The position numbers and the translations under genes were made by a program. Positions 1 to 5,039 of a DNA stretch of 5,694 bases are shown one piece after another; within the stretch, counting starts at the first letter, position 1; every line of letters begins with the position of its first letter. The notes beneath the pieces were generated by a model, which saw only the letters and a list, made by a program, of their open reading frames with translations, ran no database searches and was not told the origin of the DNA. Source of the DNA: Thermoplasmata archaeon (lineage in GTDB: Archaea; Thermoplasmatota; B47-G6); assembly GCA_003663585.1 (NCBI GenBank), contig QMTU01000056.1, forward strand, positions 1 through 5,694, written 5' to 3'.

Positions 1-1
1 A

Positions 2-118
2 GCAATTCTTACAATAGAGACTTCAAGAGGGCCTATAAGTCTAATCAAGGAAGGAGAGGGCAGAAGCTTAACGGACCTCATAAGCCTTGATAAGGTATAT
101 GAACTCCTGTTGAGGTGA
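2..118 (+). CDS. C-terminal end of an unidentified protein (partial, possibly ABC transporter ATPase)
   Basis: An open frame runs in from the left edge and ends at TGA 116-118. It encodes the last 38 residues of a protein, ending in the sequence LDKVYELLLR. The tail is hydrophilic with a final amphipathic helix, and no diagnostic motif survives. It lies directly before a multi-pass membrane protein that looks like an ABC-2 permease, and its stop codon is embedded in that gene's ribosome-binding site. By context it could be the C-terminal regulatory tail of the partner ATP-binding subunit, since ATPase-permease gene order is common in archaeal exporters. This is inference only: the Walker A, signature and Walker B motifs, if present, lie outside the window. 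The open frame and the coupling to the next gene are directly visible; the function is not. Confidence 0.6.
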   Translation, partial: AILTIETSRGPISLIKEGEGRSLTDLISLDKVYELLLR

Positions 119-119
119 T
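112..119 (+). promoter_or_regulatory. Shine-Dalgarno site of the permease gene, containing the upstream stop codon
   Basis: GAGGTGAT matches the complement of the archaeal 16S 3' end (ATCACCTC) over eight bases. It lies four bases before TTG 124. The upstream gene's TGA (116-118) is inside the site, so a terminating ribosome sits directly over the next gene's binding site. This placement argues for TTG 124 over the GTG at 115, which overlaps the site itself. Confidence 0.75.
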
Positions 120-123
120 CACC

Positions 124-978
124 TTGACAAAGTACGTGCTTTACAAGGTCAAGAGACTCCTCACAACGCCAGAGCTTATAGGATGGGCAATACTCTTTGT
201 AGAGTTCTGGGTTTTCATGTGGTTCTACGTCTTTGGATCAGACATACTCTCCTATAAGGGAATGCCATATTACGAGGAAGTTGTTAAGGCATACATTTCT
301 GTTGCATATTCATCCCTTAGCTTGATAACGCTTGGAAGCGTGGCAATTGGCATAACAAGCGGAATATTCGCGTCATCAATCTCCGTGAGATACGTGACGA
401 AGTTTGGAAGACTCTCTCCTAGAAGGTTCTTCCTAGAGGATTTCATATCGTCCACTGTGGTCTTCGTGATATGTGTCTCCATAATAATACTTTCAGCAAT
501 AGGCGTTGGATACATGAGATACGGGGTGCTAGTAGTTCCGAAAAATGCATTAGGATTGTTCCTAACGCTTCTTGCATTTGGAGCGTTTTCATACCTAATC
601 TCTATAAATTTAGGATATCTGGCGATACTCACAAAAAGACCAAAGCTCATGAATATCTTTAGCATGATTCCACTAATATTGGCATTTGTCTCCTATGGAT
701 CAGTATTCACAAAGCTTAGCGATGTATTCCCATACATCTATCCATTTAATGCCCTAGCAGGATTCGTCATATACTTCTCGCTGGGCAAGATACCTCCCGG
801 GAGTGGATATATACAGTGGCTCATGATGTCATATGTTCACAACCAGAACGTCAATACCATGAGCCTAAGAGCGGCACTAGCGGCGATAGTCCTGTGGATG
901 GTCTTTCTAACAATAACCGCTATAGTCCTTATAAGAAAGTCCAGAGGAGTCTCTATAGAAGAGCTCAGGATCGCTTAA
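124..978 (+). CDS. ABC-2 type transporter permease-like membrane protein
   Basis: This 284-residue protein is mostly hydrophobic. Membrane segments are visible at about residues 17-38, 60-86, 107-128, 141-167, 177-197, 205-221 and 250-270; one of these may be a re-entrant or half segment, giving the six helices usual for ABC-2 permeases. A charged amphipathic stretch between the second and third segments (KFGRLSPRRFFLEDF, about 93-107) is where ABC-2 proteins carry the coupling helix that contacts the ATPase. The protein ends in a charged, probably cytoplasmic tail (RKSRGVSIEELRIA). The substrate cannot be inferred. TTG 124 is chosen as start because a near-perfect Shine-Dalgarno lies four bases upstream; GTG 115 would add three residues. 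It follows the cut-off gene by five bases, so the two are probably one transcript. Membrane topology is clear; the ABC-2 assignment rests on size, topology and context, without a signature motif. Confidence 0.65.
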   Translation: MTKYVLYKVKRLLTTPELIGWAILFVEFWVFMWFYVFGSDILSYKGMPYYEEVVKAYISVAYSSLSLITLGSVAIGITSGIFASSISVRYVTKFGRLSPRRFFLEDFISSTVVFVICVSIIILSAIGVGYMRYGVLVVPKNALGLFLTLLAFGAFSYLISINLGYLAILTKRPKLMNIFSMIPLILAFVSYGSVFTKLSDVFPYIYPFNALAGFVIYFSLGKIPPGSGYIQWLMMSYVHNQNVNTMSLRAALAAIVLWMVFLTITAIVLIRKSRGVSIEELRIA

Positions 979-980
979 TC

Positions 981-1022
981 TCTTCTTGTCCTTAAGGATA
1001 AAGCTCTACTAGTTAGAAGAGC
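981..1022 (+). terminator. Short inverted repeats after the permease gene, weak terminator candidate
   Basis: Just after the permease stop lie a pyrimidine-rich stretch (TCTCTTCTTGTCC), a perfect 10-base palindrome TCCTTAAGGA (989-998) and a hairpin with stem GCTCT (1003-1007) and AGAGC (1018-1022). TCTTCT (981-986) could alternatively pair with AGAAGA (1015-1020). Archaeal termination depends mainly on T-rich tracts, and none longer than two T's follows here. The role is therefore uncertain. Confidence 0.3.
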
Positions 1023-1032
1023 CATTTATGAA

Positions 1033-1042
1033 AATATTTAAA
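1033..1042 (+). promoter_or_regulatory. TATA-box promoter of the two-gene small-protein unit
   Basis: AATATTTAAA in an A-rich context (GAAAATATTTAAATG) is a good archaeal TATA box with purines (GAAA) just upstream as a possible BRE. Transcription would be expected about 25 bases downstream, near 1062-1065. That gives a leader of about 12-15 bases to ATG 1077. A second A/T-rich stretch, CATTTAAAATG (1056-1066), is too close to the start to be the box for this gene. Confidence 0.55.
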
Positions 1043-1076
1043 TGAGCAAAGACAACATTTAAAATGGGTGCATAAG

Positions 1077-1253
1077 ATGGAGAGAAAACAGCTCATCGAG
1101 AGGGATCCCTTTAGAAAGCTCGCGAAGATAAAGGCCTTGGAGGTCCTCATGAGTGCTGGATGGACGTTTGAGGGGGCTCTAGAGGTACTTGAGATGACAA
1201 AGGAGGACTATGAAAGGTGGCTAAGAGAGCTCAAGGAAAAGAACTTCCTGTAA
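1077..1253 (+). CDS. Small helical protein of unknown function (58 aa), possible HTH
   Basis: I do not recognise this family. The 58-residue product is highly charged and has no membrane segment. It looks like three helices: a basic first helix (about 12-26), then AGWTFEGALEVLE (about 27-39), a short break at MT, and KEDYERWLRELKEK (42-55). Helix, tight turn, then a helix with a central Trp resembles a helix-turn-helix of the kind seen in small DNA-binding proteins. The hydrophobic spacing also fits a three-helix UBA-like bundle, so neither can be asserted. ATG 1077 is chosen because GGGTG (1066-1070) lies six bases upstream and the promoter predicts transcription starting near 1063; the longer GTG 1068 form would add three residues. 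It precedes the FUN14-like gene by 13 bases and is probably co-transcribed with it. Confidence 0.7.
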   Translation: MERKQLIERDPFRKLAKIKALEVLMSAGWTFEGALEVLEMTKEDYERWLRELKEKNFL

Positions 1254-1254
1254 G

Positions 1255-1263
1255 GGAGGTGAT
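1255..1263 (+). promoter_or_regulatory. Shine-Dalgarno site of the FUN14-like gene
   Basis: GGAGGTGAT is a perfect nine-base complement to the archaeal 16S 3' end (ATCACCTCC). It lies three bases before TTG 1267. It fixes the start of the downstream gene at an unusual TTG codon and provides a local reference for judging the other starts in the window. Confidence 0.85.
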
Positions 1264-1266
1264 CTT

Positions 1267-1587
1267 TTGGATCCAGTTAGCGCTGCGGTGACAAAGCTCT
1301 TAGCCACAATAGGCATTGCGGGCATAATAGGGTTTGCAGTTGGCTACGCCTTGAAGAAAGTCTTCAAGCTTGCGCTTATAGTTCTGGGAATATTTCTCCT
1401 AGGCATTTTCTACTTTGAGTACGTAGGGATAATAGAGATCCACTACGATAAGCTTCTCTCATGGGCAGAGTCTATAGTCAATGCCGCTATGGGCTATTCA
1501 TCAGCGATATACAACAACGTCGTTGCATCAATACCAACAACAGCAGGATTTGCAGCAGGCTTTGCCCTTGGACTTAAGAAAGGTTAA
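1267..1587 (+). CDS. FUN14 family membrane protein
   Basis: The 106-residue product fits the FUN14 domain in length and pattern. A glycine-rich first membrane segment (about 12-29) ends in GYALKKVFK. It is followed by a second hydrophobic segment (about 33-52), the stretch VGIIEIHYDKL (53-63) that corresponds to the family's conserved 'G-x-I-x-V-x-W/Y' region, an amphipathic linker, and a third segment (about 90-103) ending in GFALGLKKG. Eukaryotic FUNDC1 proteins act in mitophagy at the outer mitochondrial membrane; the LIR motif needed for that is a eukaryotic addition and is not expected here. The archaeal function is unknown. TTG 1267 is the only reasonable start given the perfect Shine-Dalgarno three bases before it. 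It is probably co-transcribed with the preceding 58-residue gene. Family assignment is from recalled pattern, not a search. Confidence 0.75.
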   Translation: MDPVSAAVTKLLATIGIAGIIGFAVGYALKKVFKLALIVLGIFLLGIFYFEYVGIIEIHYDKLLSWAESIVNAAMGYSSAIYNNVVASIPTTAGFAAGFALGLKKG

Positions 1588-1600
1588 CTTCGCTTGAGGT

Positions 1601-1643
1601 CTTACTAAGGCCTTCTCCCTTAAAGGGCAAGGAGCCCTATAAG
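1601..1643 (+). terminator. Imperfect hairpin after the FUN14-like gene
   Basis: An interrupted inverted repeat sits 13 bases after the FUN14 stop. Pairs are CTTA (1601-1604) with TAAG (1640-1643), GGC (1609-1611) with GCC (1634-1636), CTT (1612-1614) with AAG (1629-1631), and CCCT (1617-1620) with AGGG (1624-1627). The core CCCTTAAAGGG is palindromic around its central A. It could end the upstream transcript, act as a 3' processing or stability element, or be chance. No T-run follows. The rest of the 170-base gap to 1757 is A/T-rich and holds only the next promoter as far as I can see. Confidence 0.35.
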
Positions 1644-1705
1644 CTGAAATAGGCACTTAAAATATTATCTTGTGGAATGTTAAACATAATGTCCAGTTTT
1701 GGTTA

Positions 1706-1717
1706 ATTATTAAAAAT
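1706..1717 (+). promoter_or_regulatory. TATA-box promoter of the phosphatase-amidotransferase unit
   Basis: ATTATTAAAAAT in the context GGTTAATTATTAAAAATACC is the best TATA-like element before the SixA-like gene. It predicts a transcription start near 1735-1740, leaving a leader of about 20 bases that would include the Shine-Dalgarno at 1746. Another A/T stretch, TTAAAATATTA (1657-1667), is about 90 bases from the start and fits less well. Confidence 0.45.
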
Positions 1718-1745
1718 ACCATTGAACGTCAATTCTAAAGTCTAA

Positions 1746-1751
1746 GAGGTG
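1746..1751 (+). promoter_or_regulatory. Shine-Dalgarno site of the SixA-like gene
   Basis: GAGGTG lies six bases before GTG 1758. The upstream in-frame GTG codons at 1749 and 1752 overlap or abut this motif, so they cannot use it. This supports GTG 1758 as the start. Confidence 0.6.
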
Positions 1752-1757
1752 GTGTAT

Positions 1758-2222
1758 GTGCTCATAGTGTTTGTAAGGCATGGAAAAGCAGAGCCATTAT
1801 CTGAGAAAATAAAAGATGAGGATAGAAGACTTACTGATAAGGGAATTGACGATATAAAAGCCCTCTCGAGCATACTTGAGATCAAACCAAAGAGAATTTA
1901 CACAAGCCCCTTAAAGAGGGCTGTTCAAACAGCAGAGCTCTTACGTGAGCATCTTGGTGGTGATATTACAAAAACAGATGCATTAGCTCCTGAGAAGGCT
2001 TCAGTGGAGACCATAAAATCTCTAGAGCTTTCTGACGGAGACATTCTAGTTGGTCACAGTCCGTCTATAGAAAGGATAGTCTCAGAGATTATTGGTGGAG
2101 GCAATATAAAGATAAAGGCTGGAGGTGCTGCTGGAGTAGAGGTAGAGTCTCTTGATCCTGGCAGGGGAACTCTTATATTCCTCATACAGCCCTTCCTCTA
2201 TGAGATGCTTTTTAAAGGGTGA
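1758..2222 (+). CDS. SixA-like phosphohistidine phosphatase (histidine phosphatase superfamily)
   Basis: The 154-residue product belongs to the histidine phosphatase superfamily, short SixA type. Its family features are in order: the N-terminal strand and RHG motif (VRHGKAE, residues 6-12, with catalytic His8 and Arg7), the SixA-typical DEDRRLTDKG (20-29), SPLKRAVQTAE with the phosphate-binding Arg54 (50-60), and VGHSP with the second catalytic His100 (98-102). The segment IIGGGNIKIKAGGAAGVE (about 112-128) resembles SixA's C-terminal strand region. Members remove phosphate through a phosphohistidine intermediate; SixA itself acts on phosphorylated His domains, but the archaeal substrate is not known. 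It is cytoplasmic, with no signal or membrane segment. GTG 1758 places RHG at residue 7, usual for the family, and has a Shine-Dalgarno. GTG 1749 would add three residues. It is followed by the amidotransferase after five bases. Confidence 0.85.
   Translation: MLIVFVRHGKAEPLSEKIKDEDRRLTDKGIDDIKALSSILEIKPKRIYTSPLKRAVQTAELLREHLGGDITKTDALAPEKASVETIKSLELSDGDILVGHSPSIERIVSEIIGGGNIKIKAGGAAGVEVESLDPGRGTLIFLIQPFLYEMLFKG
2217..2222 (+). promoter_or_regulatory. Shine-Dalgarno site of the amidotransferase gene, overlapping the phosphatase stop
   Basis: GGGTGA contains the phosphatase stop codon TGA (2220-2222) and five of its bases (GGTGA) match the complement of the 16S 3' end. It lies five bases before GTG 2228. 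Together with the required N-terminal Cys it argues against the GTG at 2219 as start. The same stop-in-site arrangement occurs at 112-119. Confidence 0.55.
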
Positions 2223-2227
2223 AAGTC

Positions 2228-3058
2228 GTGTGCAGAATCGCGGTCATACTAGGAGATAAGAGCTCCTCTGATATGGCAATAGACGTCCTTAGAGCGTTCA
2301 TCTCTGCAAGTAAGTCAGAGATATTCAGTGAAAGAATAAAAAGTCATAAGGATGGCTGGGGCTATGTTGCAATGACTTTCAGAGATGATCAAAGACCTAT
2401 AAGCGTTGTCATGTATAAAAGTGCAGCTCCTGTATTCTCAGACGTCATGGGAGTAAAACAGCTAGAGGAGATTATAAGGGGCTCTGAGAGGTACATCATC
2501 GTAATGCACTCCAGAGCAGCATCTTATGGAAGAAGAAACGTCCATAACGCGCATCCATTTCACCTTTCCGGAAAGGAGTACGATATGTGGATAGTGCACA
2601 ACGGAACAATGTATAGAGAGCGCCTTCTAGAGCTATTGAACAAGAAACTAGTAGGAGAGATTTCAGACACTTATTTTTTAGGAGAGTACGTTTACAGAAG
2701 TGTTGACAGCCCGTGCGTGCAATCCCTTGTAAATGCCTTCTCTAGCGTTAAAGGTCTTACCAAAAGTGCAATGATAACGGTTTCCCTACTATATGAGCAG
2801 GAGGATGAAAAAGTGCATCTATTTGTGACTAATTACTATACAAAAAATGGAAAGTATTACACTCTGTATCTTCTGGACATGAGGGATGAGGGATTACTGG
2901 CCCTTTACTCCTCAACAGTGGGGCACTACTTGGCAAGGACTCTAGATCCTAGCAAGGATGTACTTGGACAGGAGATCTCCAATGGAAAGTATTTATACAC
3001 TCTTGTTCCAGGAAACTTCGACGTTAAAGTGCTCACCTACGTTGTAGGGCCACTTTAA
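2228..3058 (+). CDS. Stand-alone class II glutamine amidotransferase (GATase_4/YafJ-like)
   Basis: This 276-residue protein carries the full class II glutaminase active site. Cys2 becomes the N-terminal nucleophile after Met removal. HKDGWG (40-45) is typical of the YafJ/EgtC branch. HSRAAS (94-99) carries the substrate-binding Arg96. HNAHPF spans 106-111. The oxyanion-hole pair Asn125-Gly126 is in HNGT (124-127). SDTYFLGEYV (146-155) holds Asp147, which contacts the glutamine amino group. No synthase, phosphosugar-isomerase or phosphoribosyltransferase domain follows; residues 150-276 complete the glutaminase fold and a short tail. It may hydrolyse glutamine or another gamma-glutamyl compound, acting alone or supplying ammonia to an unknown partner. 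GTG 2228 is chosen because it directly precedes the Cys codon TGC; GTG 2219 would bury the Cys at residue 5. It is coupled to the SixA-like gene, and its stop overlaps the converging gene's stop. Confidence 0.85.
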   Translation: MCRIAVILGDKSSSDMAIDVLRAFISASKSEIFSERIKSHKDGWGYVAMTFRDDQRPISVVMYKSAAPVFSDVMGVKQLEEIIRGSERYIIVMHSRAASYGRRNVHNAHPFHLSGKEYDMWIVHNGTMYRERLLELLNKKLVGEISDTYFLGEYVYRSVDSPCVQSLVNAFSSVKGLTKSAMITVSLLYEQEDEKVHLFVTNYYTKNGKYYTLYLLDMRDEGLLALYSSTVGHYLARTLDPSKDVLGQEISNGKYLYTLVPGNFDVKVLTYVVGPL

Positions 3059-3522
3059 CCAGGAGCCCTACCCTCCTCACTCTTTGATCGACCTTCCCTA
3101 ATGTACTCTATTATCTCACATACTACTGTGTCAACGAGGAGCCAGTATGCGTAGATCGCTGCTAAGTTTGCGGCGTCCTCGTTGTTATAGACTCCAAGTA
3201 TTATGGCAGCTACTATAAGCATTCCTATGGCATATCCCCCTATTATCCTCGCATCATACCTCATTATGGCGTATATAGGTATTAGGGCTACTATTGTGAG
3301 AAAGACTCCTAAATCTGAGGTGAAGACAAAATGCGCTAGAATGAGAGATATTGCAGGCAGAAAATATGGAATTATGTCCCTTAACTTTATAGGCCTTCCC
3401 TTATAGTATACTGCAGCTCTTTCACTTGGGCTAAGGGCGTACTTTCCATATTTTCTAGCCTTAGGACGTCTATACCTAGGGGACACAATTTCGCCCCCAG
3501 CAATTGTCTTCAGCGAGGTCAT
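3055..3522 (-). CDS. Membrane protein of unknown function, four predicted helices
   Basis: I do not recognise this 155-residue protein. It has a basic N-terminal segment of about 45 residues rich in Arg, Lys and Tyr (YRRPKARKYGKYALSPSERA, about 17-36). Four hydrophobic segments follow at about 51-68, 71-88, 92-111 and 117-138. A charged C-terminal tail (EYIREGRSKSEEGRAPG) ends it. The positive N-terminus and the even helix count suggest both ends lie in the cytoplasm. No catalytic motif is visible. ATG 3522 is chosen because a minus-strand TATA box lies about 32 bases upstream, predicting an almost leaderless transcript; no Shine-Dalgarno is seen. Upstream neighbour is the divergent flippase. 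Its stop codon (TAA, 3057-3055) overlaps the amidotransferase stop on the other strand. It is real by length, by its own promoter and by coherent topology. Confidence 0.75.
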   Translation of the reverse strand: MTSLKTIAGGEIVSPRYRRPKARKYGKYALSPSERAAVYYKGRPIKLRDIIPYFLPAISLILAHFVFTSDLGVFLTIVALIPIYAIMRYDARIIGGYAIGMLIVAAIILGVYNNEDAANLAAIYAYWLLVDTVVCEIIEYIREGRSKSEEGRAPG

Positions 3523-3549
3523 GTCCTGACGTTTGAACGATTGCTTAAA

Positions 3550-3559
3550 ATTATAAATA
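3550..3559 (-). promoter_or_regulatory. TATA-box promoter of the minus-strand membrane protein
   Basis: Read on the minus strand, the stretch is TTATTTATAATTTTAAG, with a good TATA box TTTATAAT. Transcription would begin about 25 bases further on, near 3529, only a few bases before ATG 3522. This fits the short or absent leaders common for single or first genes in Thermoproteota. It sits about 18 bases from the oppositely facing flippase TATA box. Confidence 0.55.
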
Positions 3560-3567
3560 AGGAAACA

Positions 3568-3577
3568 ATTATATAAG
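3568..3577 (+). promoter_or_regulatory. TATA-box promoter of the flippase-methyltransferase unit
   Basis: ATTATATAAG, preceded by purine-rich GGAAAC (3561-3566) as a possible BRE, is a strong archaeal TATA element. Transcription is predicted near 3597-3600. That places the in-frame GTG 3589 upstream of the transcript and supports ATG 3613, with a leader of about 13-16 bases. Confidence 0.65.
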
Positions 3578-3612
3578 ATGCTTGTTTAGTGCTGCATTCT
3601 GGGGGCTACAGC

Positions 3613-5025
3613 ATGGAAAAGCTTGGAGATGCAGAGAAAGACTTGTTCAGAAAATCCTTCTGGCTCATGATAGGTACGCTTTACATGAACCTCATGTCTC
3701 TCCTCTTTTGGATAATTGCCTCCAGGCTCTCAACGGCTGAGGACGTGGGATACGCGACCACGGCCTCCTCCCTTATCATGATGCTCTCAGGGGTGCTCAC
3801 TCTAGGCATGGACATTTCAGTCCTAAAGTACGGATCTTCTAGGATAAAGAACGAGATATTCTCAGCGTCCCTCATGATTGTGGCATTTTCTGCAGCGTTA
3901 ACCTCAATAGCCCTTGTCATATGGCAGGGAAGAGGACTTTACGGAGAGGAGTACAGGCAGTACATAATGATACTTGCAGCAGTGTATCCCCTCTTCGTGT
4001 TTGGAAACTTGCTCTCAGTGGCTCTAGTTGGCGCGGGGGAGAGCAAGAAGGTAATGTTCATAAGGATAATAACAAGCACCCTAAAGGTAGCAGTAATAAT
4101 AGTATCAGCAGCTATTATAGGGATCATAAACGGCATAATAATACTGCTTTCCTTCTCTATACCGGCAGTAATAGGTGCAGCCCTAGGAGCCCTCTACGTG
4201 AGGAGTATCTACACGATTAGAATGAGGTCATTTCAGCTTTTTAGAGAAGCTCTTAGGGTAGGCGTGGCAAATTTGCCTCAGAAAGTCTTTGGCGTAATAA
4301 TAAGTAACCTTGGCACAGTACTGCTTGCGTTCTTTACAAGCAACCCAGCCCTTGTTGGAATGACGTACATATCCCTCATGATAATGCTCGCAATCTCAGG
4401 CTTCGCTGGAGTCTTTTCCACAGTGGCCCTTCCCCAGTCAGTGGCTAAGAACTCCGAGGTTTACGTTCACAGCCTAAGATATGGGCTATTTATAACAAGT
4501 GCACTTGCAGCTCCTGTGGGCGCGGCTTCCTGGTGGATACTCTCGATAATAAAGCCAGAAATGGCCCACGCTTGGAGGACATTGACAATGCTAACGCCCG
4601 TTGCAGTTCTCATAACTTCAGTATCTAACGTCATCACAGAGCTAAATTACAAAGGGAAGAACAGGGAAATCGCAATATTGGGAGCTACTATGATAGCGTC
4701 ACTCTTTGTATTTCTCTATGCCTTCACTAGGCTTGAGGGGACAAGGGAAATAAGTATTGCAATAGCGCTTATACTTACATACGCCATAGCTCTAACTTAC
4801 GTGTTCATAGGCCTCAAAATAACTTGGCTCTTGAAGAACATGTTAATAGCCCTTGCCGGGACATGTTTGGGGGCTGGCATTGGAGTAATGGTCTCAACGC
4901 AAATTCACCCAGTAATGGGAGGTCTCATAGCGCTCTCAGTAGTTGTGCTCATGTACTCCCTCATATTTAAAGTAGTAACCATTAAGGAGATTATTCTCCT
5001 AATGAGAAGCGTGTTCTCCACTTGA
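3613..5025 (+). CDS. Polysaccharide/oligosaccharide flippase-like protein (MOP superfamily, Wzx/RfbX type)
   Basis: This 470-residue protein has about 14 hydrophobic helices, the usual number for the polysaccharide transport branch of the MOP superfamily. Approximate positions are 14-36, 47-66, 83-104, 115-139, 147-170, 171-195, 220-242, 246-272, 287-311, 325-343, 352-371, 379-400, 405-428 and 433-453. The N-terminal pattern fits the family: a short charged start, an aromatic-rich first helix and the following SRLSTAEDVGYATTASSL (38-54), equivalent to the 'R-L-s-p-e-d-f-G' turn of Wzx-like proteins. Members flip lipid-linked glycans across the membrane; in archaea they are linked to N-glycosylation of surface proteins, but the exact substrate cannot be read. 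No glycosyltransferase is nearby in the window. ATG 3613 is chosen from promoter position; GTG 3589 would add eight residues and lies upstream of the predicted transcript start. The methyltransferase gene follows. Confidence 0.8.
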   Translation: MEKLGDAEKDLFRKSFWLMIGTLYMNLMSLLFWIIASRLSTAEDVGYATTASSLIMMLSGVLTLGMDISVLKYGSSRIKNEIFSASLMIVAFSAALTSIALVIWQGRGLYGEEYRQYIMILAAVYPLFVFGNLLSVALVGAGESKKVMFIRIITSTLKVAVIIVSAAIIGIINGIIILLSFSIPAVIGAALGALYVRSIYTIRMRSFQLFREALRVGVANLPQKVFGVIISNLGTVLLAFFTSNPALVGMTYISLMIMLAISGFAGVFSTVALPQSVAKNSEVYVHSLRYGLFITSALAAPVGAASWWILSIIKPEMAHAWRTLTMLTPVAVLITSVSNVITELNYKGKNREIAILGATMIASLFVFLYAFTRLEGTREISIAIALILTYAIALTYVFIGLKITWLLKNMLIALAGTCLGAGIGVMVSTQIHPVMGGLIALSVVVLMYSLIFKVVTIKEIILLMRSVFST

Positions 5026-5031
5026 AGTCAA

Positions 5032-5036
5032 GTGAT
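5032..5036 (+). promoter_or_regulatory. Shine-Dalgarno-like site deciding the methyltransferase start
   Basis: GTGAT, complementary to ATCAC of the 16S tail, lies three bases before ATG 5040, exactly the geometry of the perfect site before the FUN14-like gene. No purine-rich site lies before TTG 5022, where the preceding bases are TGTTCTCCAC. Confidence 0.5.
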
Positions 5037-5039
5037 ATT

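Noticed and set aside
270..665. 131-codon open frame on the minus strand inside the permease gene
   Set aside because: It is a shadow: the opposite frame gives a coherent membrane protein, while this one has no promoter, ribosome-binding site or recognisable motif.
989..998. Palindrome TCCTTAAGGA as a regulator binding site
   Set aside because: It lies upstream of the TATA box by about 35 bases, which is possible for an activator, but a similar palindrome is seen only after a gene (1617-1627) and CTTAAAG-like strings recur inside coding sequence, so chance is as likely.
1064..1076. Four-codon mini-ORF ATG GGT GCA TAA just before the 58-residue gene, as a possible regulatory leader peptide
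   Set aside because: It overlaps the predicted transcription start and the ribosome-binding bases GGGTG, so it is more simply chance.
1657..1667. TTAAAATATTA as the promoter of the SixA-like gene
   Set aside because: It is about 90 bases from the chosen start, whereas the element at 1706-1717 gives a normal short leader. A transcript from it cannot be excluded.
3203..3406. 67-codon plus-strand frame opposite the four-helix membrane protein
   Set aside because: It mirrors hydrophobic codons of the minus-strand gene; the minus-strand gene has its own TATA box and a better composed protein.
3681..4220. Three frames (minus 3681-3920, minus 3939-4136, plus 3921-4220) inside the flippase gene
   Set aside because: All lie within one 14-helix membrane protein gene and have no motif, promoter or ribosome-binding site of their own.
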